Shown: in pieces, positions 26,165-35,755 of the stretch | Position numbering within the stretch: position 1 is the first letter of the stretch | Layout of the letters: each line of letters starts with the position of its first letter | Assembly (NCBI RefSeq): GCF_001942305.1 | Contig: NZ_MKKE01000085.1 | Location: 1 to 64,000 of the forward strand | DNA length: 64,000 bases | Direction: 5' to 3' | Origin: Saccharomonospora sp. CUA-673 | GTDB lineage: Bacteria > Actinomycetota > Actinomycetes > Mycobacteriales > Pseudonocardiaceae | Position numbers and translations under genes: made by a program | The notes under the pieces: model-generated | What the model was told of the DNA's origin: nothing | The model's input: the letters and a program-made list of their open reading frames with translations, nothing else | The model's database searches: none

Positions 26165-27279
26165 GCGGTGCTCCCCGTGTGCGCGGTGGCCGGGCCTGCG
26201 AGGCGGACCCTGGCTCCTGCGGTCCGTTCGTCCCAGGTGAGGCGGCCCTGGCGGACGAGGTGGTCGACGTGCGACTCGGTCTCCGACAGGGCGCTCAGCC
26301 GCATCCGGCCGATCTCCGACCACGGCCGGGACCAGCTCAGGTGCTGGGCGATCTCCCACGGCGTCGGCGCGCCCAACCGGGCCACGACGTCCACGAGCTC
26401 CTGGCACCGCCGCTCGTGGTGCTCGGCGAGGATCCGGGTGCGCTGGCCGAGGCCCCGGAAGCGGTACTCGTGGGCGGGCAACGCGTCGTGGTCGTCGAAC
26501 TCGCCGGTGCGCTCGAGCGAGGAGAAGAAGTCGGCGAGGGGAGTGCCCGTCCCGCCCGGGTAGAGACCCACGTTCGGCGTGATGCGCGGTAGCACGTGAT
26601 CGCCGGTGAGCAGCAGCCGTTCGTCGACGGCCTGCACGCACAGGTGGCCGGGGGTGTGGCCCGGCGTCCACACCGCGCGCAGCGTCCGGCCGCGCAACGG
26701 GACGAGGTCGCCGTCCTCGAGCAGCACATCCGGATCGGCCATCCCGGCGGACTCGGGCGTGCGCGCGTCCAGGGGGCCGCCGAGCGCCTCGGCGTCCTCG
26801 TCGGAGGCGCCGCGGTGTCGCAGCCACGCCGTGATCGTGCGGTGCGAGCCGGCGATCCGCGTCGTCCGCTGCGGCAGGGTGTCCCGTTCGGCGGGGTGCA
26901 TGGCGATCCACGCGCCGGACTCCTCGCGCAGTCGCGCCGACAGTCCGTGGTGGTCGGGGTGGACGTGGGTGGCGAGGATGCCGTGGATGTCCGCGGCCGT
27001 CGCCCCGGCCTCGGCCAGTCCCGCCTGCAGCGCCTCCCAGCCCTCCGGGGAGTTCCAGCCGGGGTCCACCACGAGCAGACCGTCGTCCGAGGTCAGCAGG
27101 TAGCAGAGCGTGTAGCGCAGCGGGTTGTGCGGGATGGGCACCGGCACCGACCAGATCCCGCCGCCGATCTTCTCGACAGGTGGCAGCAGTCGTTCCTGCC
27201 ACGCGCTCCACTGGGCGGTGCCGAGGATCGTGATGCCCTCCGGCGCTGTCCCGCTGGGCGGCTCGTTCGGTTCCGTCAA
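26161..27279 (-). CDS. Metallo-beta-lactamase-fold hydrolase
   Basis: About 372 residues. The binuclear metal site is shown by ATHVHPDHHGLS (HxHxDH), TPGHTPGH and LLTGDHVLP, with a further ligand in LPAHEYRF. A C-terminal winged-helix-like part (GAPTPWEIAQHLSWSRPW) is typical of MBL enzymes related to LACTB2/glyoxalase II. TTG 27279 is chosen because GGGAG lies 7 bp upstream and it starts TEPNEPPSG. It is the first gene of an operon with the fusion protein and TetR, so it may hydrolyse a thioester in the same pathway. Confidence 0.83.
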   Translation of the reverse strand: MTEPNEPPSGTAPEGITILGTAQWSAWQERLLPPVEKIGGGIWSVPVPIPHNPLRYTLCYLLTSDDGLLVVDPGWNSPEGWEALQAGLAEAGATAADIHGILATHVHPDHHGLSARLREESGAWIAMHPAERDTLPQRTTRIAGSHRTITAWLRHRGASDEDAEALGGPLDARTPESAGMADPDVLLEDGDLVPLRGRTLRAVWTPGHTPGHLCVQAVDERLLLTGDHVLPRITPNVGLYPGGTGTPLADFFSSLERTGEFDDHDALPAHEYRFRGLGQRTRILAEHHERRCQELVDVVARLGAPTPWEIAQHLSWSRPWSEIGRMRLSALSETESHVDHLVRQGRLTWDERTAGARVRLAGPATAHTGSTA

Positions 27280-27395
27280 CCCTGACTCCCCGGCTTTTCT
27301 AGACGGCCATCGTCCACAACTGCTGGGGTGAACATATCCCGACGAGGCGTGCGACCTCAACACGTAGCGAACACGACGCCGGGGACACTGGAGGT

Positions 27396-28062
27396 ATGTC
27401 CGCACCCGTGAACGACGGCCCCGACGGCCCCGACGGCACTGCCGGCGCCGGTGATATCGACACCGCCGCCGGTGCCGAGTCGGGGTTCCTCGAGCGCAGG
27501 CTCCGCCTGGTGGTCGGCTGGGTCCTGACCGTCGGCGGCCTGCTGGGGACGGCGTCGGCCTTCGTGCTGACGCTCGAGCGGCTGGCGCTGGCGGAGGACC
27601 CGACCTACCGGCCGAGCTGCACGCTCGACGCCACCGTCTCCTGCACCTCGGTGATGCAGAGCGCCCAGGCCGCGGCGTTCGGCTTCCCCAATCCGCTGCT
27701 GGGCATCGCCGCGTTCCCGGTCGTGGTGACCGTGGGCGTGGCGCTGCTGGCCGGCGCCCGGCTGCCGCGGTGGTTCTGGCTCGGCATGCAGGCCGGCGCT
27801 GTTCGGGGTCGGGTTCGTGCACTGGCTGATGACGCAGAGCCTGTACGAGATCGGCGCGCTGTGCCCGTACTGCCTGGTGGTGTGGGCCGCGATGATCCCG
27901 GTCTTCTGGTACACGACCGTGCACAACGTCGCCGCCGGCCACCTGCCCGGTGTGGCGGCCCGGCCGGTGCACCGGCACGTGTGGGGACTGGCGTTGTGGC
28001 TCGCGCTCGTCACGTTCCTCGTGGTGCAGCGGTTCTGGACCTACTTCTCCGGGCTGCTGTGA
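27396..28062 (+). CDS. Vitamin K epoxide reductase family protein, one frame slip
   Basis: A membrane protein of about 222 residues with 4-5 helices. The redox cysteines of the loop are in SCTLDATVSCTSVM, and the active-site CxxC is LCPYCLVVW. VKOR homologues reoxidise a DsbA-like protein with a quinone and so support disulfide formation outside the cell. The frame breaks near 27790; reading one G fewer gives MQAALFGVGFVHWLM. ATG 27396 has GGAGG 3-4 bp upstream. No thioredoxin domain is fused. It overlaps the following methyltransferase gene by four bases. Confidence 0.88.
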
Positions 28063-28646
28063 CCGACCCGGACGCTGCAGGCGACCCGGACGCCGACCGG
28101 GCGCGGTGGAACGGACGCTATCGCGACAGGGAGCCCTCGTTCGCACCGCACCCGCTGCTCGACCGCATCGCCGACGTTGCGGGTGAGCTGCCCGCCGGTC
28201 CGGTGCTCGAACTCGCGTGCGGCCCGTCGGGCAGCGCGCTGGCCCTGGCCGCAGGTGGCCGCGACGTGACCGCCGTCGACGTCTCCGACGTGGCCCTGGA
28301 GCAGCTGCGGGCCGAGGCCGAACGCCGCGGCCTGGGCGCGCGGATCACGTGCGTCCGCGCCGACGCGTGCGAGGCCCTCGAGACGGTCGAAGCGGGTGGC
28401 GCGGGCTGGGCGTGCGTGCTGTCGACGTTGTTCTGGGACCCCGGCGCCTTCGCCGCCGCGGCCGACGCGGTGACGCCCGGCGGGGTGCTGGCCTGGGAGG
28501 CGTTGCGCCTGCCCGGCGGCGCCGCGCCGCACCCGTACCGGATTCCGCACGGCACCCTCGCCGAGCGGCTGCCCGCCGGATTCACCGTGCTGGAGCAGCA
28601 GGCGACCGAGACGACGACGGGGGTGCTCGCGCGGCGCGCCCCGTGA
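28059..28646 (+). CDS. Class I SAM-dependent methyltransferase
   Basis: 195 residues. It begins with an RWNGRYRDREPSFAPHPLL motif, followed by motif I VLELACGPSGSALALA, motif II VTAVDVSDVALEQL and CVRADACEALE. The DxxxxRWNxRY opening is common in small methyltransferases of the TehB/thiopurine type. The substrate is unknown. GTG 28059 overlaps the VKOR stop (GTGA), so it is coupled to that gene. Confidence 0.82.
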   Translation: MTDPDAAGDPDADRARWNGRYRDREPSFAPHPLLDRIADVAGELPAGPVLELACGPSGSALALAAGGRDVTAVDVSDVALEQLRAEAERRGLGARITCVRADACEALETVEAGGAGWACVLSTLFWDPGAFAAAADAVTPGGVLAWEALRLPGGAAPHPYRIPHGTLAERLPAGFTVLEQQATETTTGVLARRAP

Positions 28647-28689
28647 CGCCGCTGGGTCCGGCCGGTGGGGCTGGGTCCGGCCGTGGGGT

Positions 28690-29504
28690 TCAGTCGCGGA
28701 GCTTGGTGCGCAGCCGGGTGAGGTCGTCGGCGCCGAAGCCGTGGTCGTCGAGGTAGGTGTGCACACCGCCGTGCCGCCTGTCGACCTCGGCCAGGAACTG
28801 GTCCATCGACGCGGCGTGCGGGCGGTGCTCGTCGATCGTCTTGCGGTCGATGTCGTCGCGGTAGGTGTGCGTGCCGCGCAGCCGCCGGATGATCGCCTCG
28901 ATCCGCTCGGCGGTCGCCGCGTAGTCGGCGGCAATCGTGGCCCGGTCGACGCCGGCCACCTCCAGCGCGAACGCCGTCACCACGCCGGTGCGGTCCTTGC
29001 CCGCCGCACAGTGGACGAGCGCCGTGCCCGGGGCGTCGGCGATGGCGCGCAGCGCGCCGACGATGCTGTCCGGCCGCAACGCCACGTACCCGAGATAGTG
29101 CGCCACCATGCGGCCCAGCTCGTCGTCACTGCCGTTCTCGCCGTTGCCGCTCGCGCTGTTGTGGGCGGCGTCGCGGAGCCGGTCGCGGGTCAGCAGTGCG
29201 TCGCCGCCGGACTCGGGCAGCAGCGAATGGTGCACGTGCCGCACCGTCTCGTAGGCCCGCAGCGGCCCCGGCCCCTCGGACTCGATCTCGAACGCCGTGC
29301 GCAGGTCCACCACGGTGTCCAGGCCGACCGTCTCGACGAGCAGGGCGATGTCGGCGGGGGAGAGGTCCTGCAGGTTGTCGGCGCGCAGCAGACGGCCGCG
29401 CGCGGTCGCGGCGCCGTCGGTCGTGGGGAGACTGCGACGTCGCGGATGTTGACCGCGCCGTCGAGGGACAGCCAGAGCGGGGTGGTGCTGGTCAGGTCCG
29501 TCAC
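28690..29504 (-). CDS. Protein tyrosine/serine phosphatase family protein, one frame slip
   Basis: About 271 residues. The N-terminal [10 protein letters not shown] segment and the [14 protein letters not shown] segment are typical of the tyrosine/lipid phosphatase family related to mycobacterial PtpB. The P-loop [13 protein letters not shown] (CX5R) is intact. The frame slips near 29430, where GTCGGC is read as GTCGC; restoring the G gives NIRDVGSLPTTDG. GTG 29504 is the first start before the conserved segment. Divergent from the acyl-CoA ligase gene. Confidence 0.85.
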
Positions 29505-29570
29505 GTCGGCCAGTCTTCCAGAACTGCGCCCGCCGGTCACCCGACCACGATCCGCGGCCGGCCCGTCACC

Positions 29571-29592
29571 CGAACGTCCCCACGGACGTTCC
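29571..29592 (+). promoter_or_regulatory. Palindromic operator candidate 1 upstream of fadD
   Basis: A perfect 8-bp inverted repeat, GAACGTCC-CCAC-GGACGTTC (29572-29591), extends outward with one inserted base to 13-bp arms (CACCCG / CGGGTG). It lies in the gap between the divergent phosphatase and acyl-CoA ligase genes. Confidence 0.5.
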
Positions 29593-29613
29593 GGGTGCCG
29601 GACAAGCGACATT

Positions 29614-29640
29614 GACTGCCGCGTATCGGGCACGGCAGTC
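29614..29640 (+). promoter_or_regulatory. Palindromic operator candidate 2 upstream of fadD
   Basis: A perfect 8-bp inverted repeat, GACTGCCG / CGGCAGTC, with an 11-bp spacer, 35 bp upstream of the ligase ATG. It is different in sequence from candidate 1. Confidence 0.4.
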
Positions 29641-29674
29641 TCACGGGGACGTCTCGGTTCAAGGAGGAGCCGTT

Positions 29675-31213
29675 ATGTACCCGGGCACTTTCGCCGCCAC
29701 GACACCGGACAAGCCCGCCGTGATCATGGCCGGCTCCGGTGAGAAGTTGACCTATGCGCAGCTCGAGGACCATTCGGTCCGCCTCGCGAACGCGTTACGC
29801 GACAAGGGATTCCGGACCGGCGACACTGTCGCGCTCCTCAGTGACAACCACCTGCGCGCCTACGAGGTCTACTGGGCCGCCGTGCGCTCGGGCCTCTACA
29901 TCACCGCCGTCAACAGCCACCTCACCGCCGAGGAGATCGCCTACATCGTCACCGACTCCGGGGCGAAGGCCCTCGTCGTCTCCGCCTCGCTCGGTTCCCT
30001 CGTCACCGACGTCGCCGACCTCGTCGACGTGCCGGTGCGGCTCGCCTACGGCGGGCCGGTCCCCGGGTACGACGACTACGACACCGTGCTGTCCGAGGCC
30101 TCGCCCGAACGTCCGGCCCACCAACCGGCCGGGGCGGACCTGCTCTACTCGTCGGGCACCACGGGCCGGCCGAAGGGCATCAAGATCACCCTGCCCGAAC
30201 GGCAGATCGGCGAGCCGGGCAACCCGTTGTTGCCGCTCACGCAATTGATGTACGGCTTCGACGAGTCCATGACGTACCTGTCGCCGGCACCGGTGTATCA
30301 CGCCGCGCCGCTGCGGTACGGCGCGTGTGTGCACGCCGTCGGCGGCACGCTCGTGATGATGGAGAAGTTCGACGCCGAGGCGGCACTGCAGGCCATCGCG
30401 ACCTACGGCGTCACGCACAGCCAATGGGTGCCGACGATGTTCGTGCGCATGTTGAAACTGCCCGACGAGGTGCGCACCCGCTACGACCTGTCGACCCATC
30501 GCGTCGCGGTGCACGCCGCCGCGCCGTGTCCGGTCGAGGTGAAGCAGGCGATGATCGACTGGTGGGGGCCGATCCTCTACGAGTACTACGCCTCCACCGA
30601 GGGCGCCGGGATCACGTTCATCTCCCCGCAGGAATGGCTCGAACGGCCCGGGTCCGTCGGCCGCGCCGGTCTCGGGATCGTGCGGATCTGCGACGACGAG
30701 GGCACCGAACTGCCGGCGGGGCAGATCGGCACCGTCTACTTCGAACGCGAGGAGGTCTCCTTCACGTATCACAACGAACCGGAGAAGACCCGTTCCGCGC
30801 AGCACCCCGAGCATCCCAACTGGGCCACCAGCGGCGACGTCGGCTACCTCGATGCCGACGGCTATCTGTTCCTCACCGACCGCAAGGCCTTCATGATCAT
30901 CTCGGGCGGGGTGAACATCTACCCGCAGGAGGTGGAGGATGTCCTGGCCCTGCACCCGGCCGTCGCCGACGTCGCCGTCATCGGGGTACCCGACGACGAG
31001 ATGGGTCAACAGGTGAAGGCCGTCGTCGAACCGTCGTCCACAGTGGAGGCCGGGCCCGAGCTGGCCGACGAGATCCTGGCGTACGTGCGCGAACGCATCG
31101 CCCACTACAAGGCGCCGCAGAGCGTCGACTTCGTCGACGAACTTCCGCGCACCCCCACGGGAAAGCTCGTCAAGCACCGACTCGTCGAACGCTATGCCGC
31201 CGCGACGGCCTGA
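29675..31213 (+). CDS. Acyl-CoA ligase (AMP-binding, FadD4-like)
   Basis: 512 residues. The adenylation P-loop is [16 protein letters not shown]. Other motifs are [28 protein letters not shown], the hinge region [20 protein letters not shown] and the C-terminal catalytic lysine in [10 protein letters not shown]. It activates a fatty or other carboxylic acid to its CoA ester using ATP. AAGGAGGAG lies 6 bp before ATG 29675. It is followed 13 bp later by a crotonase, and the two probably form one operon for acyl-chain or side-chain breakdown. Confidence 0.9.
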   Translation: MYPGTFAATTPDKPAVIMAGSGEKLTYAQLEDHSVRLANALRDKGFRTGDTVALLSDNHLRAYEVYWAAVRSGLYITAVNSHLTAEEIAYIVTDSGAKALVVSASLGSLVTDVADLVDVPVRLAYGGPVPGYDDYDTVLSEASPERPAHQPAGADLLYSSGTTGRPKGIKITLPERQIGEPGNPLLPLTQLMYGFDESMTYLSPAPVYHAAPLRYGACVHAVGGTLVMMEKFDAEAALQAIATYGVTHSQWVPTMFVRMLKLPDEVRTRYDLSTHRVAVHAAAPCPVEVKQAMIDWWGPILYEYYASTEGAGITFISPQEWLERPGSVGRAGLGIVRICDDEGTELPAGQIGTVYFEREEVSFTYHNEPEKTRSAQHPEHPNWATSGDVGYLDADGYLFLTDRKAFMIISGGVNIYPQEVEDVLALHPAVADVAVIGVPDDEMGQQVKAVVEPSSTVEAGPELADEILAYVRERIAHYKAPQSVDFVDELPRTPTGKLVKHRLVERYAAATA

Positions 31214-31226
31214 AGGGAAGTTCACC

Positions 31227-32045
31227 GTGCCCGAATCCGCCGATGACAGCGTTCTCGGTGACGACAGCGTGCTGGTCGACCGCGCCGACGCCGTCACGAC
31301 GATCACCCTCAACCGGCCCCGGCGCAAGAACGCCATCGACCCGGACACGTGGGGCGTGCTGGCCCAGGCTCTGCGCGACGCCGACGCCGACCCGGACACC
31401 CGCGTGATCGTGCTGACCGGAGCCGGCGGCGACTTCTGCGCCGGGGCCGACCTGGCGGCCGGCGCGGCGCGGGCGGAAACGCATCCGTTGCGGCGCATGC
31501 ACTACGTCAACCGCACCGCGATCACGCTGCACGAGTTGGAGACTCCGACCATCGCCAAGGTCGACGGGGTGGCCGTCGGCGCCGGCTGGAATCTCGCGCT
31601 GGGCTGCGATCTCGTCGCCGCCTCCGACCGCGCGCGCTTCAGTCAGATCTTCGTCCACCGTGGACTGTCGCTCGATTTCGGCGGCTCGTGGCTGCTGCCC
31701 AAGCTGGTCGGCCTGCAACAGGCCAAGCGCATCGCCCTGCTGGGCGACTTCGTCGACGCCGGGGAGGCGGAGCGGCTCGGCCTGGTCACCTGGGTCCGGC
31801 CCGCCGACGAACTCGACGGATTCGTCACCGACACCGCGAAACGGCTCGCCGCCGGCCCGCCCGTGGCGTTGGCGCAGACGAAGGCGCTGCTGAACGAGGG
31901 AGGTGACGCGACGCTGCGCGAGGCGCTCGAGAACGAGGCCCGCGCCCAGGCCGTCAACTTCGCCACCAAGGACACCCAGGCCGCGGTCGAGGCGTTCCTC
32001 GGCAAGACCGAGCCGACCTTCACCGGCGAATGGGCAGGCTCGTGA
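31227..32045 (+). CDS. Enoyl-CoA hydratase/isomerase (crotonase)
   Basis: 272 residues. Crotonase motifs are ITLNRPRRKNAIDPDTW, the oxyanion-hole segments GGDFCAGADLA and VDGVAVGAGWNLALGCDLV, and the RGLSLDFGGSWLLPKLVG segment. Instead of the usual catalytic glutamates it has aspartate and serine neighbours, so isomerase or another crotonase reaction is possible. GTG 31227 has AAGGGAAG 5 bp upstream. In operon with the acyl-CoA ligase. Confidence 0.88.
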   Translation: MPESADDSVLGDDSVLVDRADAVTTITLNRPRRKNAIDPDTWGVLAQALRDADADPDTRVIVLTGAGGDFCAGADLAAGAARAETHPLRRMHYVNRTAITLHELETPTIAKVDGVAVGAGWNLALGCDLVAASDRARFSQIFVHRGLSLDFGGSWLLPKLVGLQQAKRIALLGDFVDAGEAERLGLVTWVRPADELDGFVTDTAKRLAAGPPVALAQTKALLNEGGDATLREALENEARAQAVNFATKDTQAAVEAFLGKTEPTFTGEWAGS

Positions 32046-32105
32046 CGTTTGCCAGGGCGCGACACGGGTAGGACTCCTGGTGTCCCACGGCAAGGAGGTG
32101 TGGTG

Positions 32106-32510
32106 ATGCCCGGACGTCAGGAACTTCCCGACACGGTCCGCCGGTCGCCGGAGAAGGCGCAGCGCACGTGGATCAAGGCACACGACTCGGCCGTCGAGGA
32201 GTACGGCGAGGGTCGGCGTGCCCATCAGACGGCGTTCGCCGCGCTGAAACGCGGTTACGAGAAGGTCGGCGATCGGTGGAAACCCAAGCAGGCCACCGGC
32301 CCGTCCGACATGCAGGCGGCCAAGGGCGGAGCGCGCCAGTCCCGGCAGTACTCCACGGCAGGCGGCGTCGACGCGAACGCCGGCAAGCAGCACCTGTACG
32401 AACGAGCCAAGGAACTCGGCATCAGCGGCCGCTCGAGGATGACGAAGAGCGAACTCGTGGACGCCCTGCAGGCCGAGAGCGGGCGCCGCACCCGGTCGCG
32501 CTCCCGGTGA
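32106..32510 (+). CDS. ChaB-domain protein with C-terminal Rho-N/SAP-like motif
   Basis: 134 residues. The N-terminal ChaB part shows LPDTVRRSPEKAQRTWIKAHDSA in two pieces and AFAALKRGYEKVGDRW. The C-terminal part, ERAKELGISGRSRMTKSELV, resembles the Rho N-terminal/SAP nucleic-acid-binding motif, followed by a basic tail. Proteins of this make-up are common in actinobacteria and may bind DNA or RNA; no function is established. ATG 32106 has AAGGAGG 6 bp upstream. Confidence 0.78.
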   Translation: MPGRQELPDTVRRSPEKAQRTWIKAHDSAVEEYGEGRRAHQTAFAALKRGYEKVGDRWKPKQATGPSDMQAAKGGARQSRQYSTAGGVDANAGKQHLYERAKELGISGRSRMTKSELVDALQAESGRRTRSRSR

Positions 32511-32553
32511 CGCGCGAGGTGAGGCGTATAGGGCGGGCCGGACTCGCGGCGCG

Positions 32554-33557
32554 TCAGGTCTTCTTCGCCCGGCTCGGCGCCACGCGCGGCGGCTCACCGG
32601 GCTGCTTCGGGTAGACCGGCGGCCACGGGGCGTCCATCATCCCCGACGCCAGATCCCGCTGCGACATCTCCAGCAGCGGCTCCAGCGACTGCGGCCGCTC
32701 GCCGGCACCCGCCCACGGGTCGCCGCGTTCGGCCAGGCGGGCCGGCACCGTCGCCACGGTCACGCCCGCGGATCGACGTCGTCGAGCTCATCCCAGGCGA
32801 TCGGCGTCGACACCCGTGCGTCGGCGACCGGGCGGACGCACCACGCGCCGAACACGGTGCGGTGCGGGGCGTTCTGGTTGAAGTCGACGAACACCCGGGT
32901 GCCGCGTTCCTCCTTCCACCACTGCGCGGTGATCGAGGTCGGATGCCGGCGTTCCAACTCGCGCGCCAGCGCCACCGCCGCGGCGCGCACCGCGTAGCTG
33001 TCCCACCGCGGCTCCAACCGCACGTACACGTGCAGTCCACGCGAACCGGTGGTCTTGACGAGCGCCTCGATATCCAGTTCGGCCAGCAGTTCCTTCGTGC
33101 GCCACGCCGCGTCCCGCACCTGCCCGAACGTGACGCCGGGGGACGGGTCCAGGTCGATCCGCAGCTCGTCGGCGAGCTCCGGCGTGTCGGCGTGGTAGGG
33201 CCACACGTGGAAACCCAGACAGCCCAGGTTCACCGCCCACAGCACGTGCGCCAGATCCGCCGCCACGAGGGCGTCGCTGGTCGTGCCGTTCGGCGTCGAG
33301 ACCACCGTCGTCGTCAGCCAGTCGGGCACCGAGGCGGGGACCCTTTTCTGGAACCACGATTTCCCGAGCGCTCCGTTGGGGTAGCGCTCCATGAGCAACG
33401 GCCGGCCGCCGAGGGTCGCCAGCAGCGGCTGCGCGACGGCCTCGTAGTAGCGCACCAGGTCGAGCTTGGTCTCGCCGCGCTCGGGGAAGAACACCTTGTC
33501 CGGGCTCGAGATCGACACCTCCGTGCCGCCCGCGTCGAGCACCACCGCGTCGCTCAT
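32554..33557 (-). CDS. LigD-type polymerase/primase domain protein (Prim-PolC-like), one frame slip
   Basis: About 334 residues of the AEP superfamily polymerase domain. Seen are SSPDKVFFPERGETKLDLVRY in two pieces, KSWFQKRVP, the catalytic aspartates in ELRIDLDPSPGVTF, TTGSRGLHVYVRL and FVDFNQNAPHRTVF. After DDVDPR the frame slips at about 32765 (a GGGG run read as GGG) and continues as VTVATVPARLAERGD. This matches the stand-alone Prim-PolC found beside LigC in mycobacteria, which fills short gaps, often with ribonucleotides. Its ATG overlaps the ligase stop. Confidence 0.88.
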
Positions 33558-34660
33558 GTCGACGGCCCCGCCGGGGCCGGGCGCGACACCTCGGCGAACA
33601 GGGCGGCCAGTTCGGCAGGCGGCACCTGCTCGAGCTGGGCGTACGTGCACGAATCGGGTGTCCGGTCGGGGCGGAACCGCACGAGCCGGCCGCCGTGCCG
33701 GAACCGCCACGCCTGCAGATGCTCGTAGCGCACCTCGGCCACCAGCTCGATCCGCAGCGGCTCCCACGACAGGTCCTTGCCCGCGCTCCACCGGCTCTCC
33801 GCGCCCGGCATGCGCCCTCCGCCCGCCGTGTGCGCGGCCTGATCGGCCCACTCGCGCCACGGATGCTCGTCCAGCGCGTCGACGCGCAGTGGCTCCAGCT
33901 CGTCGGCCAGCTCCCGGCGCCGGGCCGCGGTGAAGCTGCTCGCGACCCCGACGTGGTGCAGCGTGCCCGCGTCGTCGTACAACCCGAGCAGCAGCGAACC
34001 GACGCCCTGGCCGTCCTTGTGCCACCGGAACCCGGCGACGACGCAGTCGGCCGTGCGCTCGTGCTTGACCTTGCGCATGGTCCGCTTGTCCTGGCGGTAC
34101 GGATCGTCGGCCGCCTTGACCATCACGCCGTCGAACCCGGCGCCCTCGAAGCGGGTGAACCAGTCGGCGGCGACGTCGGCGTCGTCGGTGAGCGGGGTGA
34201 CGTGCACGCGGGCCTGCGCCGTGTCGAGGATGTCCGCCAACCGCGCGCGCCGCGCGGCGAAGGGCTCCTCGGTCAGATCGTCGTCACCGAGGGCCAGCAG
34301 GTCGAACGCGACGAACCCGGCCGGCGTCTCGGCGGCGAGCTTGCGCACCCGCGAGTCGGCCGGGTGCAGGCGTTGCTGCAGCGCGTCGAAATCGAGACCA
34401 GCGGACCCGACGATGACGATCTCGCCGTCCACCACGCACCGCGGCGGCAGCACGGCGGCCAGCTGCTCGACGAGCTCGGGGAAGTAGCGGGTCAGCGGCC
34501 GGTCGTTGCGCGAACCCAGCTCGATCTCGTCGCCGTCGCGGAACACGATGCACCGGAACCCGTCCCACTTCGGCTCGTAGCGCAGCCCGGGTTCACGCGG
34601 AAGCTCGCGCACGAGCGTGGCGAGCATCGGGCGCACCGGCGGCATCACGGGGAGGTCCAC
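33554..34660 (-). CDS. ligC: ATP-dependent DNA ligase (LigC-like)
   Basis: 368 residues. The active-site lysine is in YEPKWDGFRCIVF. The nucleotidyltransferase motifs ELGSRNDRPLTRYFPEL, VDGEIVIVG, EGAGFDGVMVKA and KRTMRKVKH are followed by an OB-fold domain (TADCVVAGFRWHKDGQG, RPDRTPDSCTY). It is a stand-alone ligase lacking polymerase or nuclease domains, as for LigC. Transcribed directly before the Prim-PolC gene with a 4-bp overlap; the pair is known in mycobacteria as a gap-filling repair complex. No Ku gene is in the window. Confidence 0.92.
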   Translation of the reverse strand: MDLPVMPPVRPMLATLVRELPREPGLRYEPKWDGFRCIVFRDGDEIELGSRNDRPLTRYFPELVEQLAAVLPPRCVVDGEIVIVGSAGLDFDALQQRLHPADSRVRKLAAETPAGFVAFDLLALGDDDLTEEPFAARRARLADILDTAQARVHVTPLTDDADVAADWFTRFEGAGFDGVMVKAADDPYRQDKRTMRKVKHERTADCVVAGFRWHKDGQGVGSLLLGLYDDAGTLHHVGVASSFTAARRRELADELEPLRVDALDEHPWREWADQAAHTAGGGRMPGAESRWSAGKDLSWEPLRIELVAEVRYEHLQAWRFRHGGRLVRFRPDRTPDSCTYAQLEQVPPAELAALFAEVSRPAPAGPST

Positions 34661-34740
34661 GGACCGATCGTAGGCCTGCCCGGTGCCGCCGGCACGGTTT
34701 TCCCGTGGTGGACCGCTCAGCCCTGCTCAGCCGGCCCCGC

Positions 34741-35721
34741 TCAGCTGGCCCAGGCGAGCAGTGAACCGCGGTTGCCCTCGCGCAGCTGGGCCAGGCCCCG
34801 CTCCTCGAGCGACCGGACCCGCTTGCGGGTGAGCCCGAGGCGACGCGCGATGTCGGGGACGGTGTGCGGTTCGCCGTCGGTGAGGCCGTAGCGCAGGGCC
34901 AGCACGGTCGCCTCCTGCGCGGGCAGCGTCTCGAGGGCGGCGTTGAGCTCGCCGACCATCGCCGAGTGCTCCAACGACTCGCCGACGCCCGGCACGGACC
35001 CGGCGGTGACGAGATCGCCCAGGGTCAGCTCGCCGTCCTCGTCGACCGGGACGTCGAGGCTCGCGGTGGTCTGCCCCGCCTGACGCAGCGCCAGCACGCG
35101 GTCCACCGGCATGTCCGCCGCGGCCGCCAACTCCTCGATCGACAGCGAGTGCCGACCCTGCGACTCGAGCGTGCGCTGCAGCCGGTCGAGCTTGTTGATC
35201 TGCTCGGCGGTGTGCATCGGCAGCCGGATCGTGCCGCTGAAGAAGGCGTTGCCGCGCTGGATGGCCTGCCGGATCCACCACATCGCGTAGGTCGAGAACT
35301 TGAAGCCCTTGGCGTAGTCGAACTTCTCGACCGCGTGGATCAGGCCGAGGTTGCCCTCCTGCACGGCGTCGAGCAGCGACAGGTTCGTGTTGCGGTTCTT
35401 GCGCGCGGCCGTGACCACCAGCCGCAGGTTCGCCCGCACCATGTGGTCCTTCGCGCACTCGCCGTCGCCGGCGACGACCTCGAGGTCGCGCCGGTTCGCG
35501 GGCAGCGCGGAGGCGTCGGCGCGCCCCTGGTCGACGCGCCGGAGGAGTTCGGCGGCGTAGACGCCTGCCTCGATGCGCTTGGCGAGGTCGATCTCCTGCT
35601 CGGCGGTCAGGAGCGGGGTCTTACCGATCTCGTCGAGGTAGACACGGACCAGGTCGGCGTCTGCCCCGTCGGTGCCCGTCGCGCGCGTGCGGCGGGTCGG
35701 GGTCTTCGTGGCTTCTGCCAA
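34741..35721 (-). CDS. Group 2 sigma-70 factor (SigB/HrdD-like)
   Basis: 326 residues. Region 1.2 is DLVRVYLDEIGKTPLLTAEQE in two parts. Region 2 contains LRLVVTAARKNRN, LLDAVQEGNLGLIHAVEKFDY and KFSTYAMWWIRQAIQR. Region 3 and region 4.2 (VPDIARRLGLTRKRVRSLEE) complete the protein. It has the full set of primary-sigma DNA-contact residues but lacks the long region 1.1 of SigA, so it is a non-essential principal-like factor, probably for stress or stationary phase. It stands alone. Confidence 0.9.
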   Translation of the reverse strand: MAEATKTPTRRTRATGTDGADADLVRVYLDEIGKTPLLTAEQEIDLAKRIEAGVYAAELLRRVDQGRADASALPANRRDLEVVAGDGECAKDHMVRANLRLVVTAARKNRNTNLSLLDAVQEGNLGLIHAVEKFDYAKGFKFSTYAMWWIRQAIQRGNAFFSGTIRLPMHTAEQINKLDRLQRTLESQGRHSLSIEELAAAADMPVDRVLALRQAGQTTASLDVPVDEDGELTLGDLVTAGSVPGVGESLEHSAMVGELNAALETLPAQEATVLALRYGLTDGEPHTVPDIARRLGLTRKRVRSLEERGLAQLREGNRGSLLAWAS

Positions 35722-35755
35722 TCGTTGTCACCTCTTTCTGCCCTGACAACGCGCG

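Noticed and set aside
26165-27211. Long N-terminal extension of the thiolase-like fusion
   Set aside because: It runs out of frame through the MBL gene, which has clear metal-binding motifs; ATG 26164 gives the conserved start.
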